Source: Deltaproteobacteria bacterium (lineage in GTDB: Bacteria > Desulfobacterota > GWC2-55-46 > JADFVP01). From it: 50,184 nucleotides of DNA. Position 1 is the first letter of the stretch; each line of letters begins with the position of its first letter. Below the pieces are notes generated by a model. It was not told where the DNA came from. It was given only the letters and a program-made list of their open reading frames with translations, and made no database searches. The stretch spans positions 1 through 50,184 of the forward strand of contig JAJCZH010000031.1 of NCBI GenBank assembly GCA_029262515.1. The letters are read 5' to 3'. Made by a program: the position numbers and the translations under genes. Below are positions 7,445-15,658 of this stretch, piece after piece.

Positions 7445-8008
7445 TTACTTTTCAGCCGTTACCATGTAATGCGAAGGATTGAGCCTTGTGATCTCCGGGT
7501 CTGTAAAACCTGCCTCAAAGAGGTACTCGGCAACAGTAACCGGCTCTAGCCGCTCAGAGAGAGGAGGGCCCCTATCCTCTTCAATAACGTCCCAGTCTAT
7601 TACGGCCACCTTGCCCCACGGTCTCACAACGCGCCTCACTTCAACAAGGAACTCAAACGGCTCTTCCACCTCATGGAACATATAGGCCAGAAGAGCATGA
7701 GTGGCTGTTTCGTCCTCTATAGGCAGCAAACGCTCCGTGGACTCCATTAGAATTACGTTGCCCGGAGGGTTCTGGCTCTTTATCGCTTCGAGCATCTTCG
7801 GTTCGGTATCGAGTCCATAGACCATTCCCTCGGCGCCGACTATCACCGAGGCCGGAAGGGTGAAAAAACCGGGGCCGCAGCCGATATCGACGAGTCTGTC
7901 GCCCGCATTGAGGCCTATGGAGCCTAACAACCCAAGCGGCTCCACCTCTTTAACCCGCTCAGGGTTGAGCAACTTGGAAATATGATCTGGGTTGAACTTG
8001 TGCGCCAT
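7445..8008 (-). CDS. Class I SAM-dependent methyltransferase
   Basis: 187 residues. Motif I VDIGCGPGFFTLPA (from about residue 39) binds SAM, and the acidic strand-2 end YGLDTEP holds the ribose. The opening HKFNPDHISKLLNPERV is typical of the UbiE/Methyltransf_11 type of small stand-alone methyltransferases. ATG at 8008. The substrate is unknown: nothing in the neighbouring genes (macrodomain downstream, CopD-like membrane protein upstream) points to one. Confidence 0.88.
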   Translation of the reverse strand: MAHKFNPDHISKLLNPERVKEVEPLGLLGSIGLNAGDRLVDIGCGPGFFTLPASVIVGAEGMVYGLDTEPKMLEAIKSQNPPGNVILMESTERLLPIEDETATHALLAYMFHEVEEPFEFLVEVRRVVRPWGKVAVIDWDVIEEDRGPPLSERLEPVTVAEYLFEAGFTDPEITRLNPSHYMVTAEK

Positions 8009-8055
8009 TCTCTTGCCCTTGCCTTAAAATTAAGAGGAACAGAGCGGAGCTGGGA

Positions 8056-8529
8056 CTAGAGCCCGCCCGCCCTCAGCATAACCGCAAAGATTACAATAAA
8101 GAGGGCGACCAACAGGTTGCCCCTGCCGAAGATCTTTGCGATGAGGTTATACTTTGAAGAATTCCGCGCCTTTGGGCCGAAGAAAAAATCGTGCGTAAAA
8201 CTGGATATGACTATTAAGGCCACCAACGCCAGTTTTATTATAAGGGCATGGCCGAAACCGGTAGACAGAGTACTTGAGGAGAAGTACATGCCGGGCGATA
8301 TGCCATAGATGCCGTAGAGAATAATCGGGCCGGTTACAAGAAGGATTATTATAGCGGCCCAGCCAAAGCGCCTGTACTTCTTACCCACGAACTGATAGAC
8401 CTTGGAGCGGTCCTTCGGGTCGGGCATGGTCTTTAAAAAGGGCGCGACAACAAGCGTTAAGAATAACATTCCGCCTATCCAGAATATAGCGGAGATAATG
8501 TGCAGAAAGAGTGCAAGCTTTATTACCAT
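8056..8529 (-). CDS. CopD-like four-helix membrane protein
   Basis: 157 residues from the ATG at 8529 (GGGAG about 10 nt upstream). An earlier in-frame ATG at 8562 lacks a ribosome-binding site. Four hydrophobic segments are clear: LALFLHIISAIFWIGGMLF, RFGWAAIIILLVTGPIILYGI, ALIIKLALVALIVISSF and GNLLVALFIVIFAVML. His in the first (FLHII), plus SSFTHDFFF after the third, resemble the His pattern of CopD/hemerythrin-like heme or copper membrane proteins. The function in copper handling or heme binding is inferred from family resemblance only. Confidence 0.72.
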   Translation of the reverse strand: MVIKLALFLHIISAIFWIGGMLFLTLVVAPFLKTMPDPKDRSKVYQFVGKKYRRFGWAAIIILLVTGPIILYGIYGISPGMYFSSSTLSTGFGHALIIKLALVALIVISSFTHDFFFGPKARNSSKYNLIAKIFGRGNLLVALFIVIFAVMLRAGGL

Positions 8530-8845
8530 TTTTTCCGTTCTCCCATACGTATTACCCGGCATTTAAAACTGCCGACCTTACAATAATAGTAAACCGAAGA
8601 GCGGATAGTCTCTTCGGACAAATAACTATAGCAGATTTCGGCTCTATTTCACAGACCTTTACCCCCCGAACAGGCTTAATGCCTGATGGTGTACCCGCTG
8701 CGACCCCTGAAAGTCCGGCCTGAACACCTGTATGGGCTTGCAATGTTTCTGCTCATATGCTACTAAATTACTTGAATACACGACAACTCCATTTTCAATT
8801 TTTTTCAACTCACTTTATCGCTAACCACCTGGGGTGACCCTTTTA
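8530..8845. other. Divergent intergenic region with hairpins
   Basis: This 316-nt gap separates divergent genes. It has a perfect 8-bp hairpin, CCGAAGAG (8594-8601) with CTCTTCGG (8610-8617), loop CGGATAGT, and a second, CAGGC/GCCTG (8671-8685). Neither has a U-tract. They may form a 5' leader of the DUF3426 gene or a regulator site. No known riboswitch class was recognised. Confidence 0.4.
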
Positions 8846-10489
8846 ATGATAATCGAATGCAATAGCTGCTCAACCAAGTTCCGGCTAGATGAGTCAAAGA
8901 TAACCGGCCACGGTGTAAAGGTACGCTGTACAAAGTGCCAGAGCATCTTTATAGTACACGCCCCCGAAGTAATGCCGGAGAGTACGCCGGAGAGTACGAA
9001 TGAAGCGCCAATAGAAACTCCGGCAAAAACTACAACAGAAACTGACTCAACTACCGATACCACGGAGCCGAACCCGGACACCGAAGAACCCGCTACAGAC
9101 GATAAGAGTTACGAATCGGACGAGAGCGTTGCGGGTTTTAACGAGCCAACAGGTATTGACGGCGAGTTTGAAGAGAACCCTGGCACGGACTCATCCGCAG
9201 ATACGAACTTGCCAGGGCATAAAGATATTGAAAATGAACAGGAAAAAGGGCCGAGTATCGGAGACCTCGGCTTCAGCCTCGACGAAAAAGATTTTGGTGA
9301 TACCGAAGACGATGAAGATCTGCTAAACGAAGAGAACGACTTCCTACTCCACGGCTTCAACAAGGCCTTGCAGGGCACAGGCCCGGAGATTCACTTCAAC
9401 GACGACGACATCGATATCAACAGCGCGGAATTCAATCTGCTCAATGACTCTGAAGACAACTCTGAACCAATAGAGCCAAATAATGATCAGGGCGACTTCA
9501 CTTTCGATTCAGAGAGCGCCGAGGCTACCGCAACAGCTACGCCGCTTCCGGACGTAGAGGGTAAAGCTGTAGATCTTAAAGCTCCTGAACGAGACGCTGA
9601 GTTGAGTGCAGCCTTCGAAGCGGTGCTTAAAGAGGCGGAAGAGGCTGTCTCACCCTCTAAACCCGAAGAGGGTGAGACAGCAGAACACGGCGAGAGCAAT
9701 GCAGTCCCGGAGTCACAAGATGAAGTACGCTCGGCCTTTGAGGCCGCAGTTAGCGAAGGTGACGAACCCGCGGAAGGAGAAACAGAGACCGAAGAGGCGC
9801 ACTCCGCCGACACTGAAATGCGCCAGCTCCTTAACTCCGCCCTTGAGTCCGTAAACGAAGAGGAGAACGGGCGCCCGGAAGCTTATTCAACTTCTGAGGC
9901 CGGGAAACCGGAAGAGCCGCAAGCCCCCGACTGCCCTTATACCAACGATGAGGCCGATACGGAAGAGCCCTACATCGAAGAAGACTTCCCTGTTCCGCCC
10001 TACGAGGTAGACAAACGAGGCAGCAGAGCGCCTGTAATACTCGCTATCCTTTTGATAATAGGTCTCGGAGTTCTGCTCCACATAACCGGCATAGCCGACA
10101 GAGTGCTGAACCCGTCCGGCACTGCCGGCAACGAGCTCACTATGGCCATAACCAAGATGAAGAGCTACGTTGCGACAAATAAAGAAATCGGGCCTGTCTT
10201 TGTAGTTGAGGCTAAACTTCTTAACATGACCGACAGCCCGCAAAAGGTAGAGGCCGTCAGAGGCACGCTCTACAATAAATCGGGTAAGAGGCTCAGCGCA
10301 AGGACGGTATCTCCCGGCAGAGTGGTCTCGAAAGAGCAGATCCGGGATATGAGCCGTATAGAGCTGGTAAAGAACTTCAAGGATACCGCAGGCGGCACAA
10401 TACCTCCAAAGGGCAGTGTGCCGGTAATGCTGCTCTTTATGAACGCGCCCGAAGCTACTGTAGAGTTCTCTCTGGACGTTCTGCAATGA
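8846..10489 (+). CDS. MJ0042 zinc-ribbon and DUF3426 membrane protein
   Basis: 547 residues from the ATG at 8846, chosen because GGGGTGA lies eight nt upstream; a GTG at 8834 is also in frame. The N-terminus is a zinc ribbon (CNSC...CTKC) of the MJ0042 type. A very acidic, Glu/Thr/Ser-rich, probably disordered stretch of more than 300 residues follows. Near residue 390 there is one membrane helix (APVILAILLIIGLGVLLHI), then a DUF3426 domain of about 140 residues containing AVRGTLYNKSGK and PPKGSVPVMLLF. The topology implies a cytoplasmic zinc ribbon and an extracytoplasmic beta-rich domain. Such proteins are common in Desulfobacterota but have no assigned function. Confidence 0.85.
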   Translation: MIIECNSCSTKFRLDESKITGHGVKVRCTKCQSIFIVHAPEVMPESTPESTNEAPIETPAKTTTETDSTTDTTEPNPDTEEPATDDKSYESDESVAGFNEPTGIDGEFEENPGTDSSADTNLPGHKDIENEQEKGPSIGDLGFSLDEKDFGDTEDDEDLLNEENDFLLHGFNKALQGTGPEIHFNDDDIDINSAEFNLLNDSEDNSEPIEPNNDQGDFTFDSESAEATATATPLPDVEGKAVDLKAPERDAELSAAFEAVLKEAEEAVSPSKPEEGETAEHGESNAVPESQDEVRSAFEAAVSEGDEPAEGETETEEAHSADTEMRQLLNSALESVNEEENGRPEAYSTSEAGKPEEPQAPDCPYTNDEADTEEPYIEEDFPVPPYEVDKRGSRAPVILAILLIIGLGVLLHITGIADRVLNPSGTAGNELTMAITKMKSYVATNKEIGPVFVVEAKLLNMTDSPQKVEAVRGTLYNKSGKRLSARTVSPGRVVSKEQIRDMSRIELVKNFKDTAGGTIPPKGSVPVMLLFMNAPEATVEFSLDVLQ

Positions 10490-10552
10490 TCTTCCTGAGT
10501 GAGAGTCCGCGCTGCGACTTCTATGTTGCCGATACTGCCTTCCGATACCGTA

Positions 10553-11326
10553 ATGACAAAACCACCTGAAGAGATAGAGAGACTGCTGGGGCGCACCCTC
10601 GACGACATGTTCGCCCTGCCGGAAACCGGCATGCGTACCTCTTTACTCTGTGACCGCATCCACGGCATGACGCCTGTAGAGATCGCGCACTTCTTCGATC
10701 TACTGCTCAAAGAGACCAAAAAGAAAGAGGCCTTCAACAAAGAGAAGGCCCTGATGGCGCTCGCCCTTATTATAGACCCGGAAGAGATCAAAAAGAGGTT
10801 AGGACACTTACTCTACCGGGAGGTACGTATCTCGGCCACGGAGCTCGGTCTCAATAAGGTGAGCCGCCTCTTTACCGATCTGAAACCGCAAAAGTCCGGC
10901 CCAATCGGGTACGACAAAGAAGAAGAGGCGAAGATGGAACAGACTAGCCTCGGAGAGCGCAGAACGCTCTCAAAGAATAACAGAATCGAGAGTATCGACC
11001 GGTTACTATCGGACCCGGATCCTATGGTCATACGGAACATACTCTCAAACCCGCGAACGACCGAACGCGAAGTTATAAAGATCGTTTCCAAGCGGCCAAA
11101 CTCCGAGGAGATACTGAAGACCGTAGCCTCGCATCCCAAATGGTCGAAGAGGTATGCGGTAAAAAAGGTGCTCGCTCTCAACCCGTACTCGCCTCCGCGC
11201 CTTGCCATTGCGCTGCTCGAATTTCTTATGTCTCAGGACTTAAAAGTAGCAGCAACCGAAGAGTCGCTGCATGCCGAGGTGAGAGCCTCGGCAACAGATA
11301 TTCTCAAAGAGCGTGAAGTGAGGTAA
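10553..11326 (+). CDS. Hypothetical helical-repeat protein (LRV/HEAT-like)
   Basis: 257 residues if started at MTKPPEEIERLLGRT (ATG 10553). GTG 10499 and ATG 10523 are alternatives and none has a clear ribosome-binding site, so the start is uncertain. The C-terminal half has short helical repeats of the form LLSDPDPMVIRNILSNPR, IVSKRPNSEEILKTVASHP and VLALNPYSPPRLAIALLEFL, which resemble leucine-rich-variant/HEAT repeats. The product looks cytosolic. It follows the DUF3426 gene on the same strand, so the two are probably co-transcribed, and is followed by a bidirectional terminator. The function is unknown. Confidence 0.75.
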   Translation: MTKPPEEIERLLGRTLDDMFALPETGMRTSLLCDRIHGMTPVEIAHFFDLLLKETKKKEAFNKEKALMALALIIDPEEIKKRLGHLLYREVRISATELGLNKVSRLFTDLKPQKSGPIGYDKEEEAKMEQTSLGERRTLSKNNRIESIDRLLSDPDPMVIRNILSNPRTTEREVIKIVSKRPNSEEILKTVASHPKWSKRYAVKKVLALNPYSPPRLAIALLEFLMSQDLKVAATEESLHAEVRASATDILKEREVR

Positions 11327-11369
11327 CCGAAATATTGAAGGTAGGGGCCCGGTACGGAAGCCTCACAAA

Positions 11370-11398
11370 AAAACCCCCGAAGAGAGTTCGGGGGTTTT
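11370..11398. terminator. Bidirectional intrinsic terminator
   Basis: CCCCCGAA (11374-11381) and TTCGGGGG (11387-11394) form a perfect 8-bp stem with loop GAGAG. A-tracts on the left and T-tracts on the right serve both strands: it ends the plus-strand DUF3426/helical-repeat pair and could also stop minus-strand transcripts from tatA. Confidence 0.85.
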
Positions 11399-11522
11399 AA
11401 AATAAGAGCATATTTAGCTGACGATCTATTAAACTCGGCGCACTTAGTACATGCTAACATACAAGTTAGCACATCGGCCGGAAACAGCCAAGAGCGCGGA
11501 ATAGCCGCTAAAAGAGACCTCT

Positions 11523-11696
11523 TTAAGAGCTCTTCTTCTCGTTAGTTACGTCGAGATCGACATCGCTTGTGGCCTTCTTGAAGTTCTTTAAGGCCTTGCC
11601 CATGCCGGAGCCTATGTCTGGAAGCTTGCCAACACCGAAAAGTATTAGTATTATTACTAGTACAAAACCGAGCTCCCATGCGCTGAATCCGAACAT
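11523..11696 (-). CDS. tatA: TatA/E family twin-arginine translocase subunit
   Basis: A 57-residue protein, MFGFSAWELGFVLVIILILF then GVGKLPDIGSGMGKALKNFKK. It has one N-terminal membrane helix, the hinge FGVGKLPDIG and an amphipathic helix, which is the full TatA architecture. The ATG at 11696 has AGGAG seven nt upstream. TatA oligomers form the pore for export of folded, often cofactor-bearing, proteins. TatB and TatC are not in the window. The tail is short (DVDLDVTNEKKSS), as in TatA/E rather than TatB. Confidence 0.93.
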   Translation of the reverse strand: MFGFSAWELGFVLVIILILFGVGKLPDIGSGMGKALKNFKKATSDVDLDVTNEKKSS

Positions 11697-11964
11697 CGTT
11701 CTTCTCCTAATGTTTGGCTCTGTTCAAGTCCCGTATGGGCGACCCGGATAGCCTATAAAAATTGACAGTAGAGCCGTCCGGTAAAAATACGGCCCACATA
11801 AAAGATACCGCAACCTTCATTGATAAGTCCCTGCCACAATAAAAACCCTGCAAGGAATAATCGGCCCCAAAGTGGGATACGCCGCTCTGAAGGGACAAAC
11901 GGCCCGGAGTTGCGACTGGAAATGCAAAAGTACTATTTTTACACCATAATTTTGACAGAAGAGC

Positions 11965-12999
11965 ATGTTTATGTCAACCAAAAACTTATTCCATAGCGGC
12001 CCGGAGGGTCCGGTTCAAAGCCCGCCGCTCCTGCTCTTTCTCCTGCTCTCGCTCGCGGTCCACATTGCTGCTTATGTGCTGGTATTTAATACCGGTGCGC
12101 TCGGAACCCTTTTTGACGAGAGGACAAAAACCGAAAAAGGGCCTATTGAGGTCGAGATGGTGGCGGCTCCCGAGCCTGCAAAGGAGCAACAAGGCAGGTG
12201 GATACCCGTAATCGATCTGCCCTCCAGTGTCAAGAGCGATACGACACCGAAGAAGGAGGTTATCCGCTACGCCGACAGAGACGTAAGCGTTAGAAAAGAG
12301 AGCGTTCCAAAACCGGGTGAAGAGCACCAGAGCGCCGCGACACAACAGGAGGCAAAGACAGAAAAGAGTACGGCTTCGGCACAGAAAAAGAGCGAAACCG
12401 ACGCGACCGGCAAGCAGAAGAGCACAACACACAAGACCGAAGACGCTGTAGGCATTACGAGCATACCGAAAGGGGCCGTAGTCGTGCCGCCTTATATGCG
12501 GACCAACCAGGACAAGGGCACTCACTCAAGCCCGTCACCTGCGGAGACTAAAGAAGAAACAGGGGGCGAAGCAAAAAAACCGTCCCTCTTTCCGAGCGGA
12601 GAGAGGTTGTCGGAACTGGCGCAAAATAGTCCGAGCAACACCCGGCGCGGTAAAACCGGCCATATACTGCAACTCAACACCACGGAGTTAATCTATCAGA
12701 AGTACCTTCTGAATGTTCGAGACAGGGTCAGTTTCTACTGGGAGTACCCTGTTGCAGCGGCAAGAAACGGCTGGCAAGGCACGCTGACAGTGGACTTTGT
12801 TGTGTCGAGGGACGGCAAGATAACAGAAATCGAAATCGACAGGTCTTCGGGTTACCCGGTACTTGACGACGCGGCTATAACGGCGATAAAACTGGCCGGG
12901 CCGTTCTTCACCTTCCCTGAACACTTCATACTCGACAAGTTCAATATAAAATACCAGTTCGAGTACCGCCTTACAAGCTTGCCGCCGCCGGTGATGTAA
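11965..12999 (+). CDS. TonB-family energy transducer / periplasmic linker protein
   Basis: 344 residues from ATG 11965; a second ATG at 11971 is possible. A cytoplasmic N-terminus leads into one membrane helix (LLFLLLSLAVHIAAYVLVF), then a Pro/Lys/Glu-rich periplasmic region of about 190 residues (repeated KTE, KST and PKKE segments). The C-terminal TonB/TolA-like domain (YQKYLLNVRDRVSFYWEYP..., TLTVDFVVSRDGKITEIEIDRSSGYPVLDDAAITAI) follows the TonB_C pattern. It probably transmits the proton motive force to the outer membrane, but no ExbBD or receptor is adjacent. With a solitary gene, TolA-like function is the main alternative. Confidence 0.8.
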   Translation: MFMSTKNLFHSGPEGPVQSPPLLLFLLLSLAVHIAAYVLVFNTGALGTLFDERTKTEKGPIEVEMVAAPEPAKEQQGRWIPVIDLPSSVKSDTTPKKEVIRYADRDVSVRKESVPKPGEEHQSAATQQEAKTEKSTASAQKKSETDATGKQKSTTHKTEDAVGITSIPKGAVVVPPYMRTNQDKGTHSSPSPAETKEETGGEAKKPSLFPSGERLSELAQNSPSNTRRGKTGHILQLNTTELIYQKYLLNVRDRVSFYWEYPVAAARNGWQGTLTVDFVVSRDGKITEIEIDRSSGYPVLDDAAITAIKLAGPFFTFPEHFILDKFNIKYQFEYRLTSLPPPVM

Positions 13000-13021
13000 C
13001 CCTGCCCGTACACTCTAAACA

Positions 13022-13053
13022 AGGCTGTTCCGAATAAGAAGACCGAACAGCCT
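13022..13053. terminator. Hairpin between convergent genes
   Basis: AGGCTGTTC (13022-13030) and GAACAGCCT (13045-13053) form a perfect 9-bp stem between the convergent TonB-like and methyltransferase genes, overlapping the latter's stop codon by one base. There is no U-tract on either side, so its termination ability is uncertain. Confidence 0.4.
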
Positions 13054-13778
13054 CACCTGCGGCCCGCAAAGAGGGCATGCTCAAAGACCTTCAGGTAACA
13101 GTCCACATCAACGAAGCCGAGCTTTCTTAACCACTCGCACTGTACTTCGACCTGGGCTATCAGGTCTACCTCTTCAGAGTGCGCGGTATCTATAATCTGC
13201 TCCACCCTCTTGAATACCTGCTCGGTGCCGCGAGCTTCGTGATGCGTACGGAGCGAGTCGATCAGGTACTTATGCGCCGCAGTACCTGCCCAGTCAGATG
13301 GCGACGCGATGCGGTCGATATTTATAAATATACCGCCCGGAGCGAGCATCTCGAAGACTTCATCAAAGAGAGCCCTCTTGCGCTCGTTGGTCAGATGGTG
13401 TATGGCGTAACTCGAAACTATGACATCAAAAGGCGCATACCCCCCGACCTCAACAAGCCAGTCGCGCTCCGAGACATCGGCCTTTACTATCTGTACTTTG
13501 CTGGAACTGCTCTCAAACCGTTTGCGCGCGGCTTCGAGCATCGGAGCCGAGAAGTCGGCCAGCACGACCTCTGCCTCCGGGTACGTTCCAAGGATAACCG
13601 AACTCAGGCAGCCGTCACCGGCGCCTATATCGAGCACCTTCTTTACGTCACGCCCGGTGCTGCCCATAAGGTGAAGCATTACCTCAAACTGCGTTGAGCG
13701 CAGCGGGAAACCGTCTCTGATACCTTCCAGGTAGGTACTTACAAGCTCTTCTTCCTTCCAGCCCTTCTTCTTTTCCAT
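13053..13778 (-). CDS. Class I SAM-dependent methyltransferase
   Basis: 241 residues from MEKKKGWKEEE. The ATG at 13778 has GGAG nine nt upstream, whereas the in-frame ATG at 13793 has none. Motif I VLDIGAGDGCLSSVIL, the acidic strand-2 end VVLADFSAPML, and the motif IV region FDVIVSSYAIHHLTNERK define a methyltransferase fold of the Methyltransf_12/25 type. The C-terminal WLRKLGFVDVDCYLKVFEHALFAGRR is typical of small-molecule methyltransferases. The substrate is unknown. It is convergent with the TonB-like gene, and a 160-nt gap separates it from the GloB-like gene. Confidence 0.87.
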   Translation of the reverse strand: MEKKKGWKEEELVSTYLEGIRDGFPLRSTQFEVMLHLMGSTGRDVKKVLDIGAGDGCLSSVILGTYPEAEVVLADFSAPMLEAARKRFESSSSKVQIVKADVSERDWLVEVGGYAPFDVIVSSYAIHHLTNERKRALFDEVFEMLAPGGIFINIDRIASPSDWAGTAAHKYLIDSLRTHHEARGTEQVFKRVEQIIDTAHSEEVDLIAQVEVQCEWLRKLGFVDVDCYLKVFEHALFAGRR

Positions 13779-13971
13779 GACAGCAGACTCCATATTAAAA
13801 AATTGTGTTTTACTCTTCTAGCATCTTTTCAGAAGGAATGGAACAGGCGAAAAGACTTTTCCCCTATTAAAAGAAGAATTAAAAGAAACTCATTACGTTG
13901 AGTTTAATATTGTAGGCCGGGTGTGAATAACGGTGCTGTTGGTGAGCTGAAAGACGGTAGCGGCACTCGGT

Positions 13972-14748
13972 CTAGAACTTGTCCTTTTCGCGCCTTAAAA
14001 GGCCCATCCGTTCGGTCCTCGAGTAGCGGACTTCCGGATCTACGAACTCTATTACGGCCTCCCTGTCGAGGCGAAGAAACGGATTGACCAGCCGTTCGCG
14101 CCCTACGGTCGAAGGGGTTGTGAAACCGCCAGCAGCTCTCAGGGAATCTACCTCTTCTAAATATTTGGCAATATCAGGATTATTCGGCTCCACGCTTCTG
14201 GCAAACTCGAGGTTGCTCCGGGTATACTCATGGCCGAAGTAGAGACGCGTCTCAGGCGGGTAAGCAGCGATCCGGTCCAGAGCAGACTCAAGCTCTGCGG
14301 GGGTGCCTTCGAAGAGGCGGCCGCAACCGGCGCTAAAGAGGGTGTCGGAGGTAAAGAGGTTGCCCCCGGTATAGTAGTTTACGCAATGTCTGGTATGAGC
14401 CGGAAGACTGAGCACGGTAACGGTTATAGAGCCGGCGCCTGAGCCGATGTCTATCTCCATGCCGTCGGTAACACGGTTGACAGGCTTCCCCCCTGTGGAA
14501 ATCTCCGTGGATGGAGAGTATACTCGGGCCTCCGGAAAGGCCAGCATTATTTTTGTCAGGCCAGCAACGTGATCATAATGGGTATGGCAGATCAAGACCG
14601 CATCGAGAGTACGGTTGAGGCTCTTTAGCCGATCCAATACAGGAGCGGCCTCTCCGCAGTCAACAAGAGCTACGGCGTCATCGGATAGTATCAGATAAGA
14701 GTAGTTATCCGATGCGTACGGCACCACTTCTACACTTACGGCACCCAC
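13972..14748 (-). CDS. gloB: Metallo-beta-lactamase fold hydrolase, GloB (glyoxalase II)-like
   Basis: 258 residues. The metal motif HTHYDH (55-60) replaces the usual THxHxDH only at the first position, and further ligands are PAH (His118), SDTLF (Asp135) and GHEYT. The C-terminal region (EYTRSNLEFARSVEPNN..., NPFLRL) matches hydroxyacylglutathione hydrolases, which cleave S-lactoylglutathione. The start is GTG at 14748 with AGGAGG nine nt upstream. The frame extends to 14811, but that stretch contains the terminator of the upstream ferredoxin gene, so the longer form is rejected. In an anaerobe the substrate could be another thioester. Confidence 0.85.
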   Translation of the reverse strand: MGAVSVEVVPYASDNYSYLILSDDAVALVDCGEAAPVLDRLKSLNRTLDAVLICHTHYDHVAGLTKIMLAFPEARVYSPSTEISTGGKPVNRVTDGMEIDIGSGAGSITVTVLSLPAHTRHCVNYYTGGNLFTSDTLFSAGCGRLFEGTPAELESALDRIAAYPPETRLYFGHEYTRSNLEFARSVEPNNPDIAKYLEEVDSLRAAGGFTTPSTVGRERLVNPFLRLDREAVIEFVDPEVRYSRTERMGLLRREKDKF

Positions 14749-14784
14749 CTGTTTTGACCTCCTGTTCTTCAGAAAACCGGTATG

Positions 14785-14836
14785 AAAAAGGGCGCGAAAG
14801 CGTCGGTTCACAACCGGCCCCTTCGCGCCCTTAAAA
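14785..14836 (-). terminator. Intrinsic terminator after the thioredoxin-like ferredoxin gene
   Basis: GGGCGCGAA (14790-14798) pairs with TTCGCGCCC (14822-14830), and an inner CGGTT/AACCG hairpin (14804-14816) caps it. On the minus strand the stem is followed by a T5 run (14789-14785). It separates the ferredoxin gene from the GloB-like gene. Confidence 0.8.
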
Positions 14837-14862
14837 AATAGAAACTGGTCAGACCATCAGGT

Positions 14863-15186
14863 TTACCAATCCCTGTCGTCAAGTAAAAGCCGGTCGACCG
14901 GTCTGCCTCCGTCAAGATGCTCTGTTACTATCTCATCGACATCCCCGGCAGCGACTCCGCGGTACCAGACGTTATCCGGGAAGACCGCTACAACCGGCCC
15001 CTCGGAACAGGGCCCCATGCAACCAGACTGAATTAAAGAGACGCGGCCAAAAAGGCCCTTTGCCTCCAGGGTCTCCGATAACTTCATAAGAACATCACGC
15101 GCGCCATGCATGGAGCATGAACCCCTCGGGTGCCCCTCCGGGCGCTGGTTAACACATACGTATACGAATTTTTCAGGTTTCGGCAT
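14863..15186 (-). CDS. Thioredoxin-like [2Fe-2S] ferredoxin
   Basis: 107 residues. The cysteines fit the thioredoxin-fold [2Fe-2S] ferredoxin family: Cys11 (VCVNQRPEGHPRGSC), Cys24, and the C-terminal pair in QSGCMGPCSEGP. The family is related to NuoE and to Azotobacter-type 2Fe-2S ferredoxins. AGGAGG precedes the ATG at 15186 by nine nt. It should be a soluble one-electron carrier. A terminator lies on each side, so it forms a single-gene transcription unit. Confidence 0.9.
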   Translation of the reverse strand: MPKPEKFVYVCVNQRPEGHPRGSCSMHGARDVLMKLSETLEAKGLFGRVSLIQSGCMGPCSEGPVVAVFPDNVWYRGVAAGDVDEIVTEHLDGGRPVDRLLLDDRDW

Positions 15187-15281
15187 TTGAAACTTCCTCC
15201 TTGAAATGTCATTACAATATATAAGACGATCTTAGCCGGTAATTCGAAGATTGCAAGCCGCAAGACTCTTTTTAACTAAAA

Positions 15282-15315
15282 AAAAGAGCCCCGCGCAACT
15301 GCGCGGGGCTCTTTT
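15282..15315. terminator. Strong bidirectional intrinsic terminator
   Basis: AAAAGAGCCCCGCGC (15282-15296) and GCGCGGGGCTCTTTT (15301-15315) are perfectly complementary over 15 bp with loop AACT. Flanking A and T tracts allow termination on both strands. It ends the LemA/small-protein unit upstream of the ferredoxin gene. Confidence 0.92.
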
Positions 15316-15344
15316 AAATTATAACGACACTTTTAACCCTTTTC

Positions 15345-15563
15345 TCAAACCAGCTTATAGATAAATATGTCGTCGTCTAAAACATTCTGCTCTATCTTGC
15401 CCTCTTCCACAAGCTTCTCAACCGCCATGGTGACACTATCTATAGACGAATCGAGGCCCTGAAGCCCATGCCACCACTCTGAGATCCTGTCGGCATCCAG
15501 CTCTACCGTTGGGTTGGTCTTTATATACTCCAATACCTTCTCTTCTACTTCTCTTGAACTCAT
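15345..15563 (-). CDS. Small winged-helix-like hypothetical protein
   Basis: 72 residues starting MSSREVEEKVLEYIKTN. The ATG at 15563 has AGGA a few nt upstream; the longer open frame to 15653 lacks a ribosome-binding site. The order of helices and the terminal ...AVEKLVEEGKIEQNVLDDDIFIYKLV, with a turn and two short strands, look like a small winged helix-turn-helix domain, but I do not recognise a named family. It follows lemA in the same direction across 95 nt and is closed by the strong terminator at 15282. Confidence 0.65.
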   Translation of the reverse strand: MSSREVEEKVLEYIKTNPTVELDADRISEWWHGLQGLDSSIDSVTMAVEKLVEEGKIEQNVLDDDIFIYKLV

Positions 15564-15658
15564 AATGTCCTGAAATCCTTTCGTATGACTTCTTTTATTC
15601 CCTCCTGCCTGCAGAGGATTACCAATTATAACTTCGGCCACTCGGGTTTGCAAGTCTG

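Noticed and set aside
8671-8730. Riboswitch upstream of the DUF3426 gene
   Set aside because: Several short hairpins are present, but the sequence does not match conserved cores of riboswitch classes that I can recall.
9887-10486. 199-residue minus-strand ORF opposite the DUF3426 domain
   Set aside because: It is the complementary frame of the DUF3426 domain, with no recognisable motif.
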